This document shows, one piece after another, positions 11,200 to 21,756 of a DNA stretch of 64,000 nucleotides. The DNA comes from Gnetum montanum (taxonomy: Eukaryota; Streptophyta; Gnetopsida; Gnetales; Gnetaceae): NCBI GenBank assembly GCA_015680685.1, contig MNCI01010030.1, positions 31,407 to 95,406 on the forward strand. Reading direction: 5' to 3'. Positions within the stretch are counted from its first letter, which is position 1; the number at the start of each line of letters is the position of its first letter. The translations under genes were made by a program, and so were the position numbers. The notes below the pieces were generated by a model, which was given only the letters and a program-made list of their open reading frames with translations, made no database searches and was not told the DNA's origin.

Positions 11200-12546
11200 T
11201 TGGAGAAAGGATGTCAACGGTTAGCCGTAGGGCCACCTAAATCCATTCCACTTAACATCGTACCCATGACACCACCTAATAGTCAACCAAACATAGGACA
11301 TGAAGGTGAACCGTTTAACAAACATGATACATCTAAGACAATAGCTTTGAGAAAAAATAATAAACCAACGAAACATGAAATAAAACTGTTGGGCCCAATG
11401 GACCCAGTCACCACTGATGCAAACGCACCCAAAAGTAGAGACTTGGCAACAGCTTTAACATAAGTCACACAAGCACTGAAGAAAAAGAACATGTCATTAA
11501 GCTTGTATGACTTGATTCTTACATCTCAAATGCATCGTAAAGCTTTGGTACACATGTTAACATCCATCTTAGTAAGCGAGGATTTGCCCCCAAATGAACC
11601 ATCCATTCATGCGGTAATGTCCTCGCCCCAAGGTTCAACGTCCAAACCACTAAATTTCCACAATGATAACATTAACGTGGATAAGGAAACAGGGGAAGTG
11701 AAAACAGCCCCCATGTTCATAATGATACGCATAAATCAGTTCAAGATACACAGGGTCCATGTAGACGATGGAGTTGCTACGAATGTGGTACCATACCCCA
11801 TCATTGAACAGCTAGGGCTAACGGAGTCAATCTAGCCGACTGCAACTACATGTCTAAAATCATTCAGCGGGTCACACGTGATGGCCAAAGGCATAATAAT
11901 GTTAGACTTCATAGTGGGGGACCAGTTTCCCACATCTGCCGACTTCGTGGTGGTCGATGAAATGCCAGGATTCAACCTAATATTAGGAAGACCCTGGTTG
12001 GCCCAACTGAAAGCGGTCTCCTCCCCCATACACCAAGAGATCCACCTACCTTACGAAGGTGGTGAAATTGTCATTTATGGGGAGGCTGCTACTCCCATTA
12101 TTTCATCACACATGGACATGGACCAAGGCTCAGAAATTAAGCTTGAAGAGCCTGGACAAAATGACATAAAAGAACAACAACCAGTAAGTGCTAATCCTTT
12201 CAACATGGAAGAAGACCCATCTAAAACAGAAACACCTGTGCCCGACATTGTACATACACCTTCTCAATTAGAAACTAACACAGAACTTGCCACAAATACT
12301 GAAACATCCAAAAACACTGACGCCGAAGCCATGCCATCAGACATCCCTTGGGCCGAATTACCATTTAACATAATCAGCGAAGGGGATGCTGAGTATAGAA
12401 TCATACCTACTAACACATCGCCTAACATTAAAAAGAAAAAAATTAAAATGTTCCTAAAATTATACCATCTCAACCAGTCTGAAATGACATTAAACTATAA
12501 CACGTCCAAAATAACATTAAACTACAACAAATCAGAAAAACATTAA
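11200..12546 (+). pseudogene. Aspartic protease region
   Basis: The retroviral-type protease processes Gag-Pol. After a lysine-rich linker, the block opens with MSLSLYDLILTSQ (11491), a phrase kept in all copies, and carries the active-site region HRVHVDDGVATNVVPYP and, downstream, FNLILGRPWL before HQEIHLPYEGGEIVIYG. The usual D-T/S-G appears as DDG. Stops occur at 11461 and 11833. The C-terminal tail from about 12100 is rich in Thr, Glu and Asn and runs into the minisatellite. RT does not follow directly, unlike standard elements. Confidence 0.85.
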
Positions 12547-12720
12547 ACTACGCTCCCTGTCCAGAAAGACGTTAAACTATCATGTCTGCAATGACATAAA
12601 ACTAGCCACTATCAGCAATGGTCGGTCAATCAAGAGACTCATCCACGTTATCCAAAATGTCACTTGTTTACAATGATGCCCGAAATGGCCTTAAACTACA
12701 CATGGACACTTGTTCTCTGT
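12470..12720 (+). repeat. Post-protease minisatellite, TTAAACTA type
   Basis: Short units such as AATGACATTAAACTATAACA and AGACGTTAAACTATCATG repeat about eight times. Similar arrays follow protease at 25193, 31825, 38421 and 45880. The first part is still open in the protease frame, so the array may have grown from coding sequence. Confidence 0.7.
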
Positions 12721-12987
12721 TTTCCCTCTTATGATTATATCCACGTATTACACTTAGTACAAAACAAAAAAATATATATAAACAAAAATATGATAAACTA
12801 AATTTTTTTTTTTTACATTGTCATGTTGTGTGTGCAATCAAATTCAAAAAATCAACAAAAAAATATTTATACGTGCAATGCTATAAAATTATCAGTGTCA
12901 ATTGTTTCCGTTTATCTCAAAGTTTTCAAGTTACAATTCCCATATCAATTTGAGTCAGCATAGCTCTAAAGACAAAACTAAAAAAAA
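12721..12987 (-). other. AT-rich 3' flank of the antisense gene
   Basis: The segment is AT-rich with T and A runs (12806-12815) and has no open reading frame of note. It lies directly downstream of the antisense gene's stop, so it probably holds that gene's 3' UTR and polyadenylation region. No exact signal is claimed. Confidence 0.4.
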
Positions 12988-15900
12988 CTAAGCGTCAGGG
13001 ATGGGAGGATCGTCCCCTTTTGATCCACTAGCGTCAGGGGCCCCTGCTTTGCTGGGGCCAGCCTCTTGAGCATCGTCACCACCTTCATCCTAAAAATACA
13101 AAAGGAGATAACCAATATAAGAACAAGAGAGTGTCAAAATTTCAAACAGTCTTTAGCAAATCAATTTCACAATGACAAAATACTTACCATAGGAGATCTC
13201 CCCAAGCCAAACTCCAATCGACGAAGGATTTCCTCCTCCGAAACACTAGCCCAATTTGTCTCACCAAGGCCTAAGTCGACATTTTCCAAGGCCTTTCCCT
13301 TGTCAATAGCTAATCGGACAGGACATTTCATAGGAAATTCACCCACAGTAACTTCCCCAGAAGCAGTGGTAATAACCCTCTTAGGAGATTCCATCTCAAC
13401 TATGGTGTTTTCCACAAAAGTATCTAATGCAGAACGTAATCCCAAACCCTCTACAAACATTTCAATTTGTCGTTTCTCTATAGAAAATTATTTCAATGAT
13501 TTCTTATAGTGGTGCTTATGATTCTCCTCATCTTGGCCCCACTTGTGCACCTTGGAGGCAAATGCCTTCCAATCCTGGCAGTTCAAATTCAATAGGTCTA
13601 TCTAGGCTTTACGTTCCGCGAACCTTCGAGTTAGTGATGCATGGTAATTTAATAAGTTCCAATATCTATTGTACGTAATCTCGGACGTTCACCAAGGACT
13701 ATCACCTGCTAATCAGGCCAAAGCGAATTCATAATGAGCTTTGAGGTCGTCGCGTTTGGCTGATAACTTGGAGACCTCCTTCTCCTTTGTCTGGATCTGC
13801 AACCATAGTTGTTCGATGGATTGCCTACAGGTCCACACTGACTTGGTGTTATGGACAAGGCTTTCCACCACCTAATCATAAACTAGCCTTGGTACCTGTT
13901 CCACTTCTAGGGGTAGTGTAGGCAAACTGTCGATGCTAATCACCTTGGAAGGATCCCACCTCAACTTGGCACCTATGCGTACGAAGAGATCAAACGTTAA
14001 GACCACAGACATAGGGTGTGACACTCTAAAAAGGCAAACCATTCAAAAAAATTATACCTATTTCGAGGTGGGCCTCCTGAATTCGTTTGACAACCACTTC
14101 CATGATCCCAGCCACAAAATCCATCTTACTTGGCATTTTTGTCCAAGTAAATGGCTCACAAGTGCGGGAACTAACCTTAGCGGTCCTCTTAGGAGGAACC
14201 GTCTTCATTGGTACATCTAAGCACACCATCCTAGTTTCACTCCCTTCGTCTGAGAAAAATGAAAGTATGAAAATAGAGTACCATAGAAGTGACAACTAAC
14301 ACGACAAGTTGAAATAAGATAAAAAGAAAACATACCATGCTCCTCGTCACCTTCTGGGGGATCGCCTAAATCCATATCTCCCTGAAGAAAGCTGCGGAAC
14401 ATTTGTTTGACACTCCCCTGATCATCCAATGGCTCAGTTTCCGTGGTGTTCTACTTTAATTCCTCCGTTCCTCCTCCCTGATCCTTATCCACATTTTCCT
14501 CTTCATTATTCCAGTCTGTGTCGGTCTCCTCCTCCTCCGTAATGGTTTCTAGTGCCTGCCTTCTCACTTCTCAAACCAAGCCAAAGACATCAGTGACGTG
14601 TAAGCGATTGAAGAAAGAATTATGAACAAAATGAAAACGATAAAACAATAAGTTGGCAAAGTCTACATACCGGGCATCTTGAATCTTATACGCTTTACTC
14701 GTGGCTCCCTCACATTAGAAGCCTCCTTGGTTGCGCGTTCGAGTCTCTTCAGTTTCAATTTGGCCTGGCCCATGGTTTCTTTGATAACCTGCTCAGCCCT
14801 TCTTGCAGTGAGGGGCATATTATCTGGCTCTAATCCTAGACTATCATGAGTATGAATGGAGGTACCTGATGACCCCCGGTCGTAATAGACACAGACTCGT
14901 TGATGCCTTCAGGCGCATACTGGGACTTGGCTGTCTCGAACAAGTGATTGATCCATGGGCGGGATAATTGACCCCGGTCCCGTAGAACAAACTTGTTACC
15001 NGATGGGCGGGATAATTGACCCCGGTCCCGTAGAACAAACTTGTTACCCACGTGGACTACCAAAAACTCGGCAAAGTGATGAAGGTAACCAACAAAGAAC
15101 GCAAAGGTGAAGTGGAATTGTGCCTCGACATTCGAGCGCAATCACACTATCTCCTTGTGCATGTCCGACAATAGAAATTCAGCCCAGTTATAGCGCGCTC
15201 TAGTTTCCAAAATAGTTTGCATAACATCCACAACCTTAACCCCAAGGCTCCGCACCTGAGAAAGGGTTTTTGGAAATACCCATGCCCTAAACAGGGGATA
15301 CAGCTCATTTACCTCCTCCACCTTTGCTTTCCCCTGCATCGGGAACCCCCTGGCACCCTTGGCCAGACCCAACCAGTCCTCCAACTCACGCACCGTATGG
15401 AGCTCTTTATGAGCTCTGCCTAAAACTATGCTTATTCCATCTGCCGATACCCCAAATAAGTTTGAAAAGAATTCTGGCAATAGATGGAAAACTACCTTAA
15501 CACCCTTAATCCGGGTGCTATAGTAGGAGATAGACTCATTAAAAGAATCCATGATCCCAATCATTTCCCCTATTGATACATCTGGACTTGGGGTCATGAA
15601 GAGATCCATAAGGCCAGCATTGTCCAAGTAGCAAACAATAGATGACGAAGCATGGTTGCGTAACCATTTTTGGGCCTTTGTCACCTCCCTAACCTTCATT
15701 GATAGTGTTGTCTCAGTTTGCCCAGTTGTCATAGGATCCCTGCCAGGAGGTGCATCAACTGGAAACGCAATGTAAGATTGTCATATCAGTATAACTCTCG
15801 ACAGTTAAAACATGTTAGCACATCCAAAGGACATTTTCATTTACCTCCCATAGTAGACTTGGATATGCTGCCTAAACTAGAGTCACAAGGGAAAACTGGC

Positions 15901-17461
15901 CCCCAGTCTGACCAATCTTTATCCAGCCATCCACGAGCTTGGCACATCGCAAACGCTCTAGAGAATCGTTGATGAAAATAGATGATATCCCCCTTCATTA
16001 GACCTAATACAGTTTTACGAAGGGTGGGACCTGCCATAAATGCCTCTAGAGTGGTATGAGTTAAGGCAAGCCCATCATCTTCGACACATATTTCATCTGC
16101 ATTAGCTTTAGGCCTACAAATGAAAGGATGTCAAAACTGAGGCAAATGCAAATTGACGAAAGGAAGTAACAAACTTGAATGGTCATACCTGCCCACTCGG
16201 TACACTATGTCGGGAGGGTTCTGGAACAATGTGTGTGCGTGCGCGGCTAAAAATAAGGTGTTGTCGAGGTAGTCCTGCCCTCGTGGTAATCGGGGCCACA
16301 CGTGCACTAACGGGCGTGTAGACCTAGGCCTACGGGATGAACCGTCCTCATTCGTAAACTACCCCTCATCAATGTCTTCCATGAAGATAACGACACCCTC
16401 CGTGGCTCCTGGCAGCATTTCCTCAACTATGCTCCATGCCACCAATTCATTTAGGTGCGACCAGATAACTACTTCAAAGTTGTCCAGTATGAAGGATAGG
16501 AATTCAGACGCACCTTCTCTGAACCAAACCCCGTTGTGTTCCATGGTAGGTCCAGGGTAGGTTCATTCACCTCCATGGGGCCAAACCATGTTAGCACCCC
16601 GACAAGCTCAACCATGAGGAGGAAATGCTTGGTGTCCCTGCCAACAACTAGAGTACCAACGTAAAATCAGCCATGCATCAAAAGAACGTGAAAACCAAAG
16701 GTTAACATCATAGATTGACACTTAGAAAAATTTTCTAACTGTTAACGCTCGGCGTATACGCTGCTAAACCTAGCGTAGACGCTGTCAAAATTTGTTTACA
16801 CCCGGCGTATATGTTGCCTGACCCAGCATGTATGCTGACAAACTAACTGTTTATGCTAACGCCCGAACTCCTTACGCTTAGCGTATACGTTGAAGAAACC
16901 CCCAACATATATGCCACGGAAGTGGCCAGCATAAATATTTTACGCTAGACACTGAACAAACAGTTTACGTCGGAAACATAAAAAACAAGTCTACGCTATA
17001 TTTGAAAAGACAAACTGTGCATGCTCAACGTATATGCTGAAGCAACCCTCAGCATATATGTCGTCACAGCTTAAATCTTCTACACCGATGAAATAGAAAA
17101 CTTATTACTCCATGGTTTACACTGACACAAGCATGCAGCTGAAAACACATTACGCTATAACAGTCTATGCTAATCTGACCTTACGCTGCGAATTTACACT
17201 CGGCGTATACGACGAAGTCTCTACGCTAAACCCTAAGCTCGGCGTATATGCCAAAACCCTCCACGAGACTGTCTACGCTACGAAACATGCATAAGCAAAG
17301 ATAACTAAAAGAGACAGGATCAGAGCCTACCTATGTGATGTTCCAGGCCATGATGGAATCCTTGGCTGGGGCAGGCACTGCAGCATGGCTTCGCTCTCCT
17401 CTGTGAAGGTCAAGTCAGGACTCTTTCTCCCCTACCCTTCCAGCTCCTTGCCTTTGCCCAT
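12988..17461 (-). CDS. Antisense eight-exon gene between protease and RT, with FCP1/NIF-like domain
   Basis: Exons read by eye on the minus strand with GT/AG borders: 17461-17331, 16637-16189, 16113-15845, 15758-14671 (may hide another intron), about 14571-14336, 14249-14058, 13972-13188 and 13089-12988, ending in TAG at 12988-12990. The ATG at 17461 gives MGKGKELEG; codon 10 is TAG. Exon 2 has VELVGVLTWFG and, in a shifted frame, REGASEFLSFILDNFEVVIW, resembling FCP1/NIF (HAD) phosphatases but lacking the catalytic Asp pair. Exon 4 has an unrecognised domain (PEFFSNLFGVSADG, LEDWLGLAKGARGFPM, FRAWVFPKTLSQVRSLGVK). Exon 5 is acidic; exon 7 is helical and charged. A second version lies at 46290-50721. 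Stops in exons 1, 4, 5 and 7 suggest decay. Borders are by inspection. Confidence 0.65.
14955..15048. other. 46-bp duplication across a single N
   Basis: The 46 bases at 14955-15000 recur at 15003-15048, with an N at 15001. In a gene otherwise without internal repeats this looks like an unmerged overlap between two contig ends. It inserts 48 bases into exon 4 of the antisense gene. Confidence 0.8.
16740..17300 (-). repeat. GCGTATACGC-type array in intron 1 of the antisense gene
   Basis: The first intron (17330-16638) is filled with motifs such as GCGTATACGCTGC, AGCGTAGACGCTG and decayed GCATATATGTC. The same core forms the U3 array of this element's LTRs. The linkers differ (CTGC or CTAAAC rather than CCCAG), so it was not simply copied from the LTR as one block. 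Confidence 0.75.
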
Positions 17462-17700
17462 CTCAGCATCTACGATGGGATTGATAGTGTATGCTAAAGG
17501 TTGAAACTCTGTACGCCTATGCTCGACCTTCTACGCTCGACGTCTACGCTGGAGTTTGATTGTCGGCGTCTACGCTAGGGTTTGGGTTTACGCTTATGCT
17601 TTGTTTCACCATTTACGCTTACGCTTGCTCAATCGCTTACACTCAGAATGCAAAGTAACAAATGAAGCTTTCCTCCCCCCTTTTTATAGTGCTCCGTCGA
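17462..17700 (-). promoter_or_regulatory. Likely promoter of the antisense gene
   Basis: On the minus strand ACTATAAAAA (17681-17690) lies about 220 bp upstream of the ATG. Between it and the ATG are more TACGC motifs (17515-17640), including CGACGTCTACGCTGG. I infer a core promoter from position only. Confidence 0.45.
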
Positions 17701-18043
17701 CGCTGACGCCGCCATTTACGCCGCCGCCTCCCAGTTTGCCACTTTTTGCCTTTTTTCTCATTTTTTGCCAAAACTTCACTCAAAAATAATAAAAAAATAG
17801 AAATTACTACATCCTAGTTCCCCTGTGAACCTCATTCCAGGCATTTACACCAAATATTCCAGCTTAAACTGCCATTATGGCCCGGTATGGGCTTAAACTG
17901 CCATTACAGCCCGGTATGGCCTTAAACTACCATGCATCCCGGTGTGACGATAATCCACCATCATGCATGTACACATAATCTAAAATTACCAAAGCAAATA
18001 GAATGATACCCATTAGCTCATTCAGCTCTCTATTTATTGGTAG
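17701..18043 (+). promoter_or_regulatory. Second minisatellite and putative intron acceptor before RT
   Basis: Units such as TATGGCCTTAAACTACCATG occur at 17860-17960. The text then reads CTATTTATTGGTAG, ending in AG at 18042-18043, followed by GAGCAAGCCTGATGGA. The inverted RT copy has TTGGTAG before GTCGAGCAAGAGATGAAAG, so an acceptor-like site is kept ahead of RT. Ogre-type elements splice an intron between protease and RT, and this would be its 3' end. Confidence 0.5.
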
Positions 18044-18464
18044 GAGCAAGCCTGATGGATTGCCAACACTTAACCGAACCATTAATTATCGATGGACCAT
18101 ACGACAAAATTGCAAGGGACATCAACATAAACCTCATCCACTTAACTTCATCAATGGACAATGCAGTCATAGCCTCAACATAGCAAACAGTAGACAACTA
18201 CAAAGGTAGGAAAAAATCGCTCAACATAGAAGCCAAAAATATCACCGAAGTCCCGTTGAATGAAACCCCCATCACCATGCTCGATGGGGAAATTAAAATA
18301 TTAAAGTTAAGTACATTATTACAACCGTAACTAGCCAAAGACATTGAGAACATGCTTAGGGAAAACATGAAAGCATTCACCTGGTCTTACATGGACATGC
18401 CCAGGTTAGACCCTTGAATTGTCTAGCACAACATTATCCTTGACCCAAAATTGGGACCAAAACC
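18044..18464 (+). pseudogene. Reverse transcriptase, N-terminal remnant
   Basis: The text LNETPITMLDGEIKILKLSTLL, then ENMKAFTWSYMDMPRLDP and HNIILDPKLGPKPF, matches the start of RT at 51600-51790. Stops are present. Reading jumps within a shared AAAACCTTTTG from RT to integrase, so the catalytic RT core and the two RNase H domains are absent. Confidence 0.8.
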
Positions 18465-19076
18465 TTTTGTGAAAGTCTAGGGATCAAACACTCATTTTCA
18501 TTCCCTTCCTATCCTTAGAGCAACGGGCAAGCAGAGGCGATGAAAAAAATGATTATTACAATACTCAAAAAGATGCTCACCCAAAGCAAGTGAAAATGAC
18601 ACGAATAATTGATGTACGCATTGTGGGCATACCGTACTACACATCGAACTTCAACACGTAAAACACCATATAGTCTTGTTTATGGTTCAGAAGCTATTTT
18701 ACCTTTGGAATTACAGGTGCCATCTTTAAGGATCACACTTTCCGAACTCCTCGACGAGAGGCAAAATAATGATCTGCGCATCATTGAACTCGACTCGGTG
18801 GAGGAAGAACGCATACACGCCCTCGATCAGATCGAATGGTATCAAAAACAACAACGGCAATGACATTAACATGGCATCAACAAGAGCCCTATCAAAGAAG
18901 GTGACCTTGTGCTTAAAGTTTTTTGGGAACACCCGGATAAATTCTTAGCCAACTAGGAAGGGCCTTACTTGGTCACTAAAGAATTTGACAATGGAGCATT
19001 CAAGCTCGTTGATATGGAAGGAAACGAGCTTGCCAATCCAACCAATCACTTCTTCCTAAAGCCATTCTACATTTGA
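18465..19076 (+). pseudogene. Integrase, C-terminal remnant
   Basis: It resumes at ESLGIKHSF and continues through SNGQAEA, LWAYRTTHRTSTRKTPYSL, YGSEAILPLELQVPSLRITL and EGPYLVTKEFDNGAFKLVD to the stop at 19074-19076. The sequence parallels 570-1175 closely. Stops occur near 18515, 18590, 18608, 18861 and 18955. Only the last part of the catalytic core and the C-terminal domain remain. Confidence 0.88.
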
Positions 19077-19084
19077 GTACAAGC

Positions 19085-19445
19085 TCAGGTACGTGCGAGT
19101 CCTGGGATCACGACTATAAACTGACACCATAGAATAGTCTTGGATTATGACTTAAAACTAATACCACAGTTCGTCCTAGCATCATGACGCTAAACCGATA
19201 CCACACAGTGTCTACAATGACGATAAACTAGCATCCGTCTGGCATGACAAGTGAACAGCCACAGTCACATTCGCCAGAGTCTGCTAAGACTATAATCTGG
19301 TTTGCCTCTTCATTGTTTGCTAAGACTAGAAACTGGCAACATAACATCCGCCATGATGCTAAATGGGCAATGTCCAATGGGTTATGACATAAAACTAACC
19401 CATGATAGTCTGCTAAGACTATAAACTAGCAAGTTCACCTCCAGT
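19085..19445 (+). repeat. 3' UTR minisatellite, TAAACT type
   Basis: Degenerate units like GATCACGACTATAAACTGACACCATA and CTGCTAAGACTATAAACTAGCAAG repeat about ten times. It is the counterpart of 1190-1560. Confidence 0.8.
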
Positions 19446-20457
19446 TCCACAACTTACGACCACATTCAGTCATTAGAATCATCGCATCGCCTGCCATCAG
19501 AAAAACTCACCAACATTGTTGCCATTAATATACAGTGCTTGAAATTACCTCCGATGTCTCTGTTCCATCTGTAACTATGTAAGTCTAAGCTCGCTTATTC
19601 ACTCATGGTTTTCTTATTTCCTTGGAGTTATGTTTGCAGGATGACACCCAGAGGTTGTCGCAGAAGAATGCATTTCGTCATAAGATGCAAGATGGGACAA
19701 TGTTTACAACACACATGTCAAGACTAAATCAAACCATTCACTAGTACATCCCCATCTCTCAACACACTCTATCAGTCACACCTTTGATACACCCAGTACA
19801 TCCAAAAGTCTGAGCACGCTATTGCATACTGTCACACTTTGAAGCAGTTATAACACATGACATAGTACTTGCACATGAGTACAGAATCAATGCAAAGTTT
19901 CTTCCAAAAAAAACGCAAGACCCTTGGCACTTCCCATACAAGCCTAGGTAGGAAGGCAGCTATCTTGGAACTAAGTACTCATGTAAAAAACAATCAAAAA
20001 ATATCTAGTTGCATAGCTTTGGCTCTCCGTCAATAGGCTTCCCCTAAAAACTAAACAAGGGCCCTATTCTTCCAAAGAATGTAACACATCCTCCCATAAC
20101 TTTGGTCTTGCCAGCAAGTTCTTTTGAACATTACCCAAGAGGCTTGTTCCGCCAAAGGATGCACATTGCATGTCTGGATTCCAAGTCTGCTAAATAATGC
20201 CTATTAACAAGGATCAACATGACACACACACCAGAGCATCCCTTTTTTATCAAGCACAATCCCTTGGGCAGTTGCTGGTCCCCACATCCCCATTCTCCTA
20301 CCAGCTACAAAATCCAACCTTCCCAATCCCATGTACTACTAAACATGGTACGATGACGTCTAGTCAAGTGGCAATGGACAAAGTCTCTATCAAGCTGCTT
20401 GTGGTGTTTTGTACTTCTTTGTCGACGCTTCTTGGGTCGATTCCTCCAAACGTCAAC
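19446..20457 (+). other. 3' untranslated region, no gene
   Basis: About 1 kb aligned by eye with 1561-2522. Scattered short open frames cross into the LTR and show no domain. It includes the AGGATGACACCCAGAGG phrase common to the 3' UTRs in the window. Confidence 0.7.
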
Positions 20458-20470
20458 AAAGAGGGGCCAA
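20458..20470 (+). promoter_or_regulatory. Polypurine tract
   Basis: AAAGAGGGGCCAA ends at the base before the 3' LTR. Its purine run and exact position mark the plus-strand primer. Confidence 0.8.
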
Positions 20471-21751
20471 TGAAACACCACAAAATTTGGAGCTTAGCAC
20501 TTGTCCAACACCAAGCAAATCCCTGGGACCCCCAAACGACCACAGCTACATTTCATGTTAAACATGGCAACTTCAGAGATCATATGCTTAATTTTCACTA
20601 AGTATGCAGTTCGAGCGTATATGCCCAGTGTATACGCCCAAGTGTACATTCCCAGCGTATATGCCCGACATAAACTCTCAGCGTATACGCCCAGTGTGTA
20701 CACTCAAAGTCAAAGCATAAACGCCCAGCATATACACCTGGCATAGATGACCAGTGTACACGCATCACATGTACACTTAGCAAGTACAACAGATGCAAAT
20801 GTCCAGCATGAAACCTTCAAAGACGGCATGAAAACAGCACTACAGAGCGAGATTTGGCACAAGGCAACAACCTTTAGCGTATACGCCCCAGCGTATATGC
20901 CCAATGTCGACTAGTGTCTATGCCCAGCGTATACGCCCCAGCATATATGCCCAACATCCACCAGCGTATACGCTCGCGCCCACGACATCTACGCCCAAGT
21001 TCGCATATACCCAGCACCTCCAACGTATATGCCTACCGTCTACGCTCGCTACAGATAGCGTATACGCCCAGAAAATGTAACATATTGTACGCTTGTAAAT
21101 TTTACACCCTCGCACCCGGTCAATGCACCACATGTCGCCCCACCCAAATCAGCCGTCAAAACCTGTATAAAACCCCAAATTTTTCATGAAATCTAGGTCG
21201 ATTGGCAAAAAATTCCTAGAGCATACCAGAAAGCAGAGACGCTGCGAACCAGGGCACAAAACCTCTTATGCTAGACAACCCTGTACGCTGAGCATATAGC
21301 CTCTACGCTGTGCTTACAGTGTGAACCAGCCGCAATCATTCTTGCACCCACCGAGGCTTTCATCCGCCTTGTGTTCCACTCACAATTGCGTTAGACCGGT
21401 GCATTGTACTTTCATTCTGTAATTCCATTGTTACATTTTCTTCCCATAATCGTTTAAAATTTGCATTAATCATTGTACGTATTCTATTTACTCCTGTTTA
21501 CGTTTACGCTCTGTTGGCATTCATTACATTATTTACGCTCTGTTTACATCATTTACGTATAACCCGACGTATAGCACTGTGGTGTACATTCAGGGAAATT
21601 CTTGTCTGATCCGTGTGTGGACCATCCAAGGTGCTCTACCTTCATTCATTCCAGCTCGCCCTCAGGTGAAGGTAGGGTCTTCTATGTGCATCCTGCAATC
21701 CCATGGTCTCTGTTTTCTTTGAACCGGAGGTTGATGATTTCGGGCGGTACA
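20471..21751 (+). repeat. 3' LTR of the 15-kb element
   Basis: It starts TGAAACACCACAAAATTTGG and ends CGGGCGGTACA. It has the U3 palindrome array at 20615-21070 and TATA at 21166-21172 (TATAAAACCCC). It is followed directly by the right target duplication. Confidence 0.9.
20615..21070 (+). repeat. GCGTATACGC palindrome array in U3 of the 3' LTR
   Basis: The same array as in the 5' LTR, with individual units decayed differently between the two LTRs (for example GCGTATATGCCC here where the partner has a complete GCGTATACGCC). Most changes are C to T or G to A inside the CG pairs. Confidence 0.8.
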
Positions 21752-21756
21752 CAACC
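21752..21756 (+). repeat. Target site duplication, right copy (CAACC)
   Basis: It follows the 3' LTR and matches 6495-6499. The next bases, AATTGGGGCCCAACAGC, continue the interrupted Gag frame. Confidence 0.9.

Larger units (their letters stand above)
6500..21751 (+). mobile_element. Complete 15.25-kb Tat-type element with nested antisense gene
   Basis: The element is bounded by direct LTRs (6500-7729, 20471-21751) and the duplication CAACC. Its order is LTR, primer site, 5' UTR array, gag, protease, minisatellite, antisense multi-exon gene, minisatellite, RT start, integrase end, 3' UTR, polypurine tract, LTR. The middle of pol (rest of RT, both RNase H domains, first half of integrase) is missing, so it cannot move by itself. 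It interrupts the Gag frame of the gag-protease element (copy A): text before 6495 and after 21756 joins into the sequence that is uninterrupted in copy C near 35055. Confidence 0.92.

Noticed and set aside
14026-14295. Minus-strand frame as an independent small gene
   Set aside because: It is exon 6 of the antisense gene read through its splice sites.
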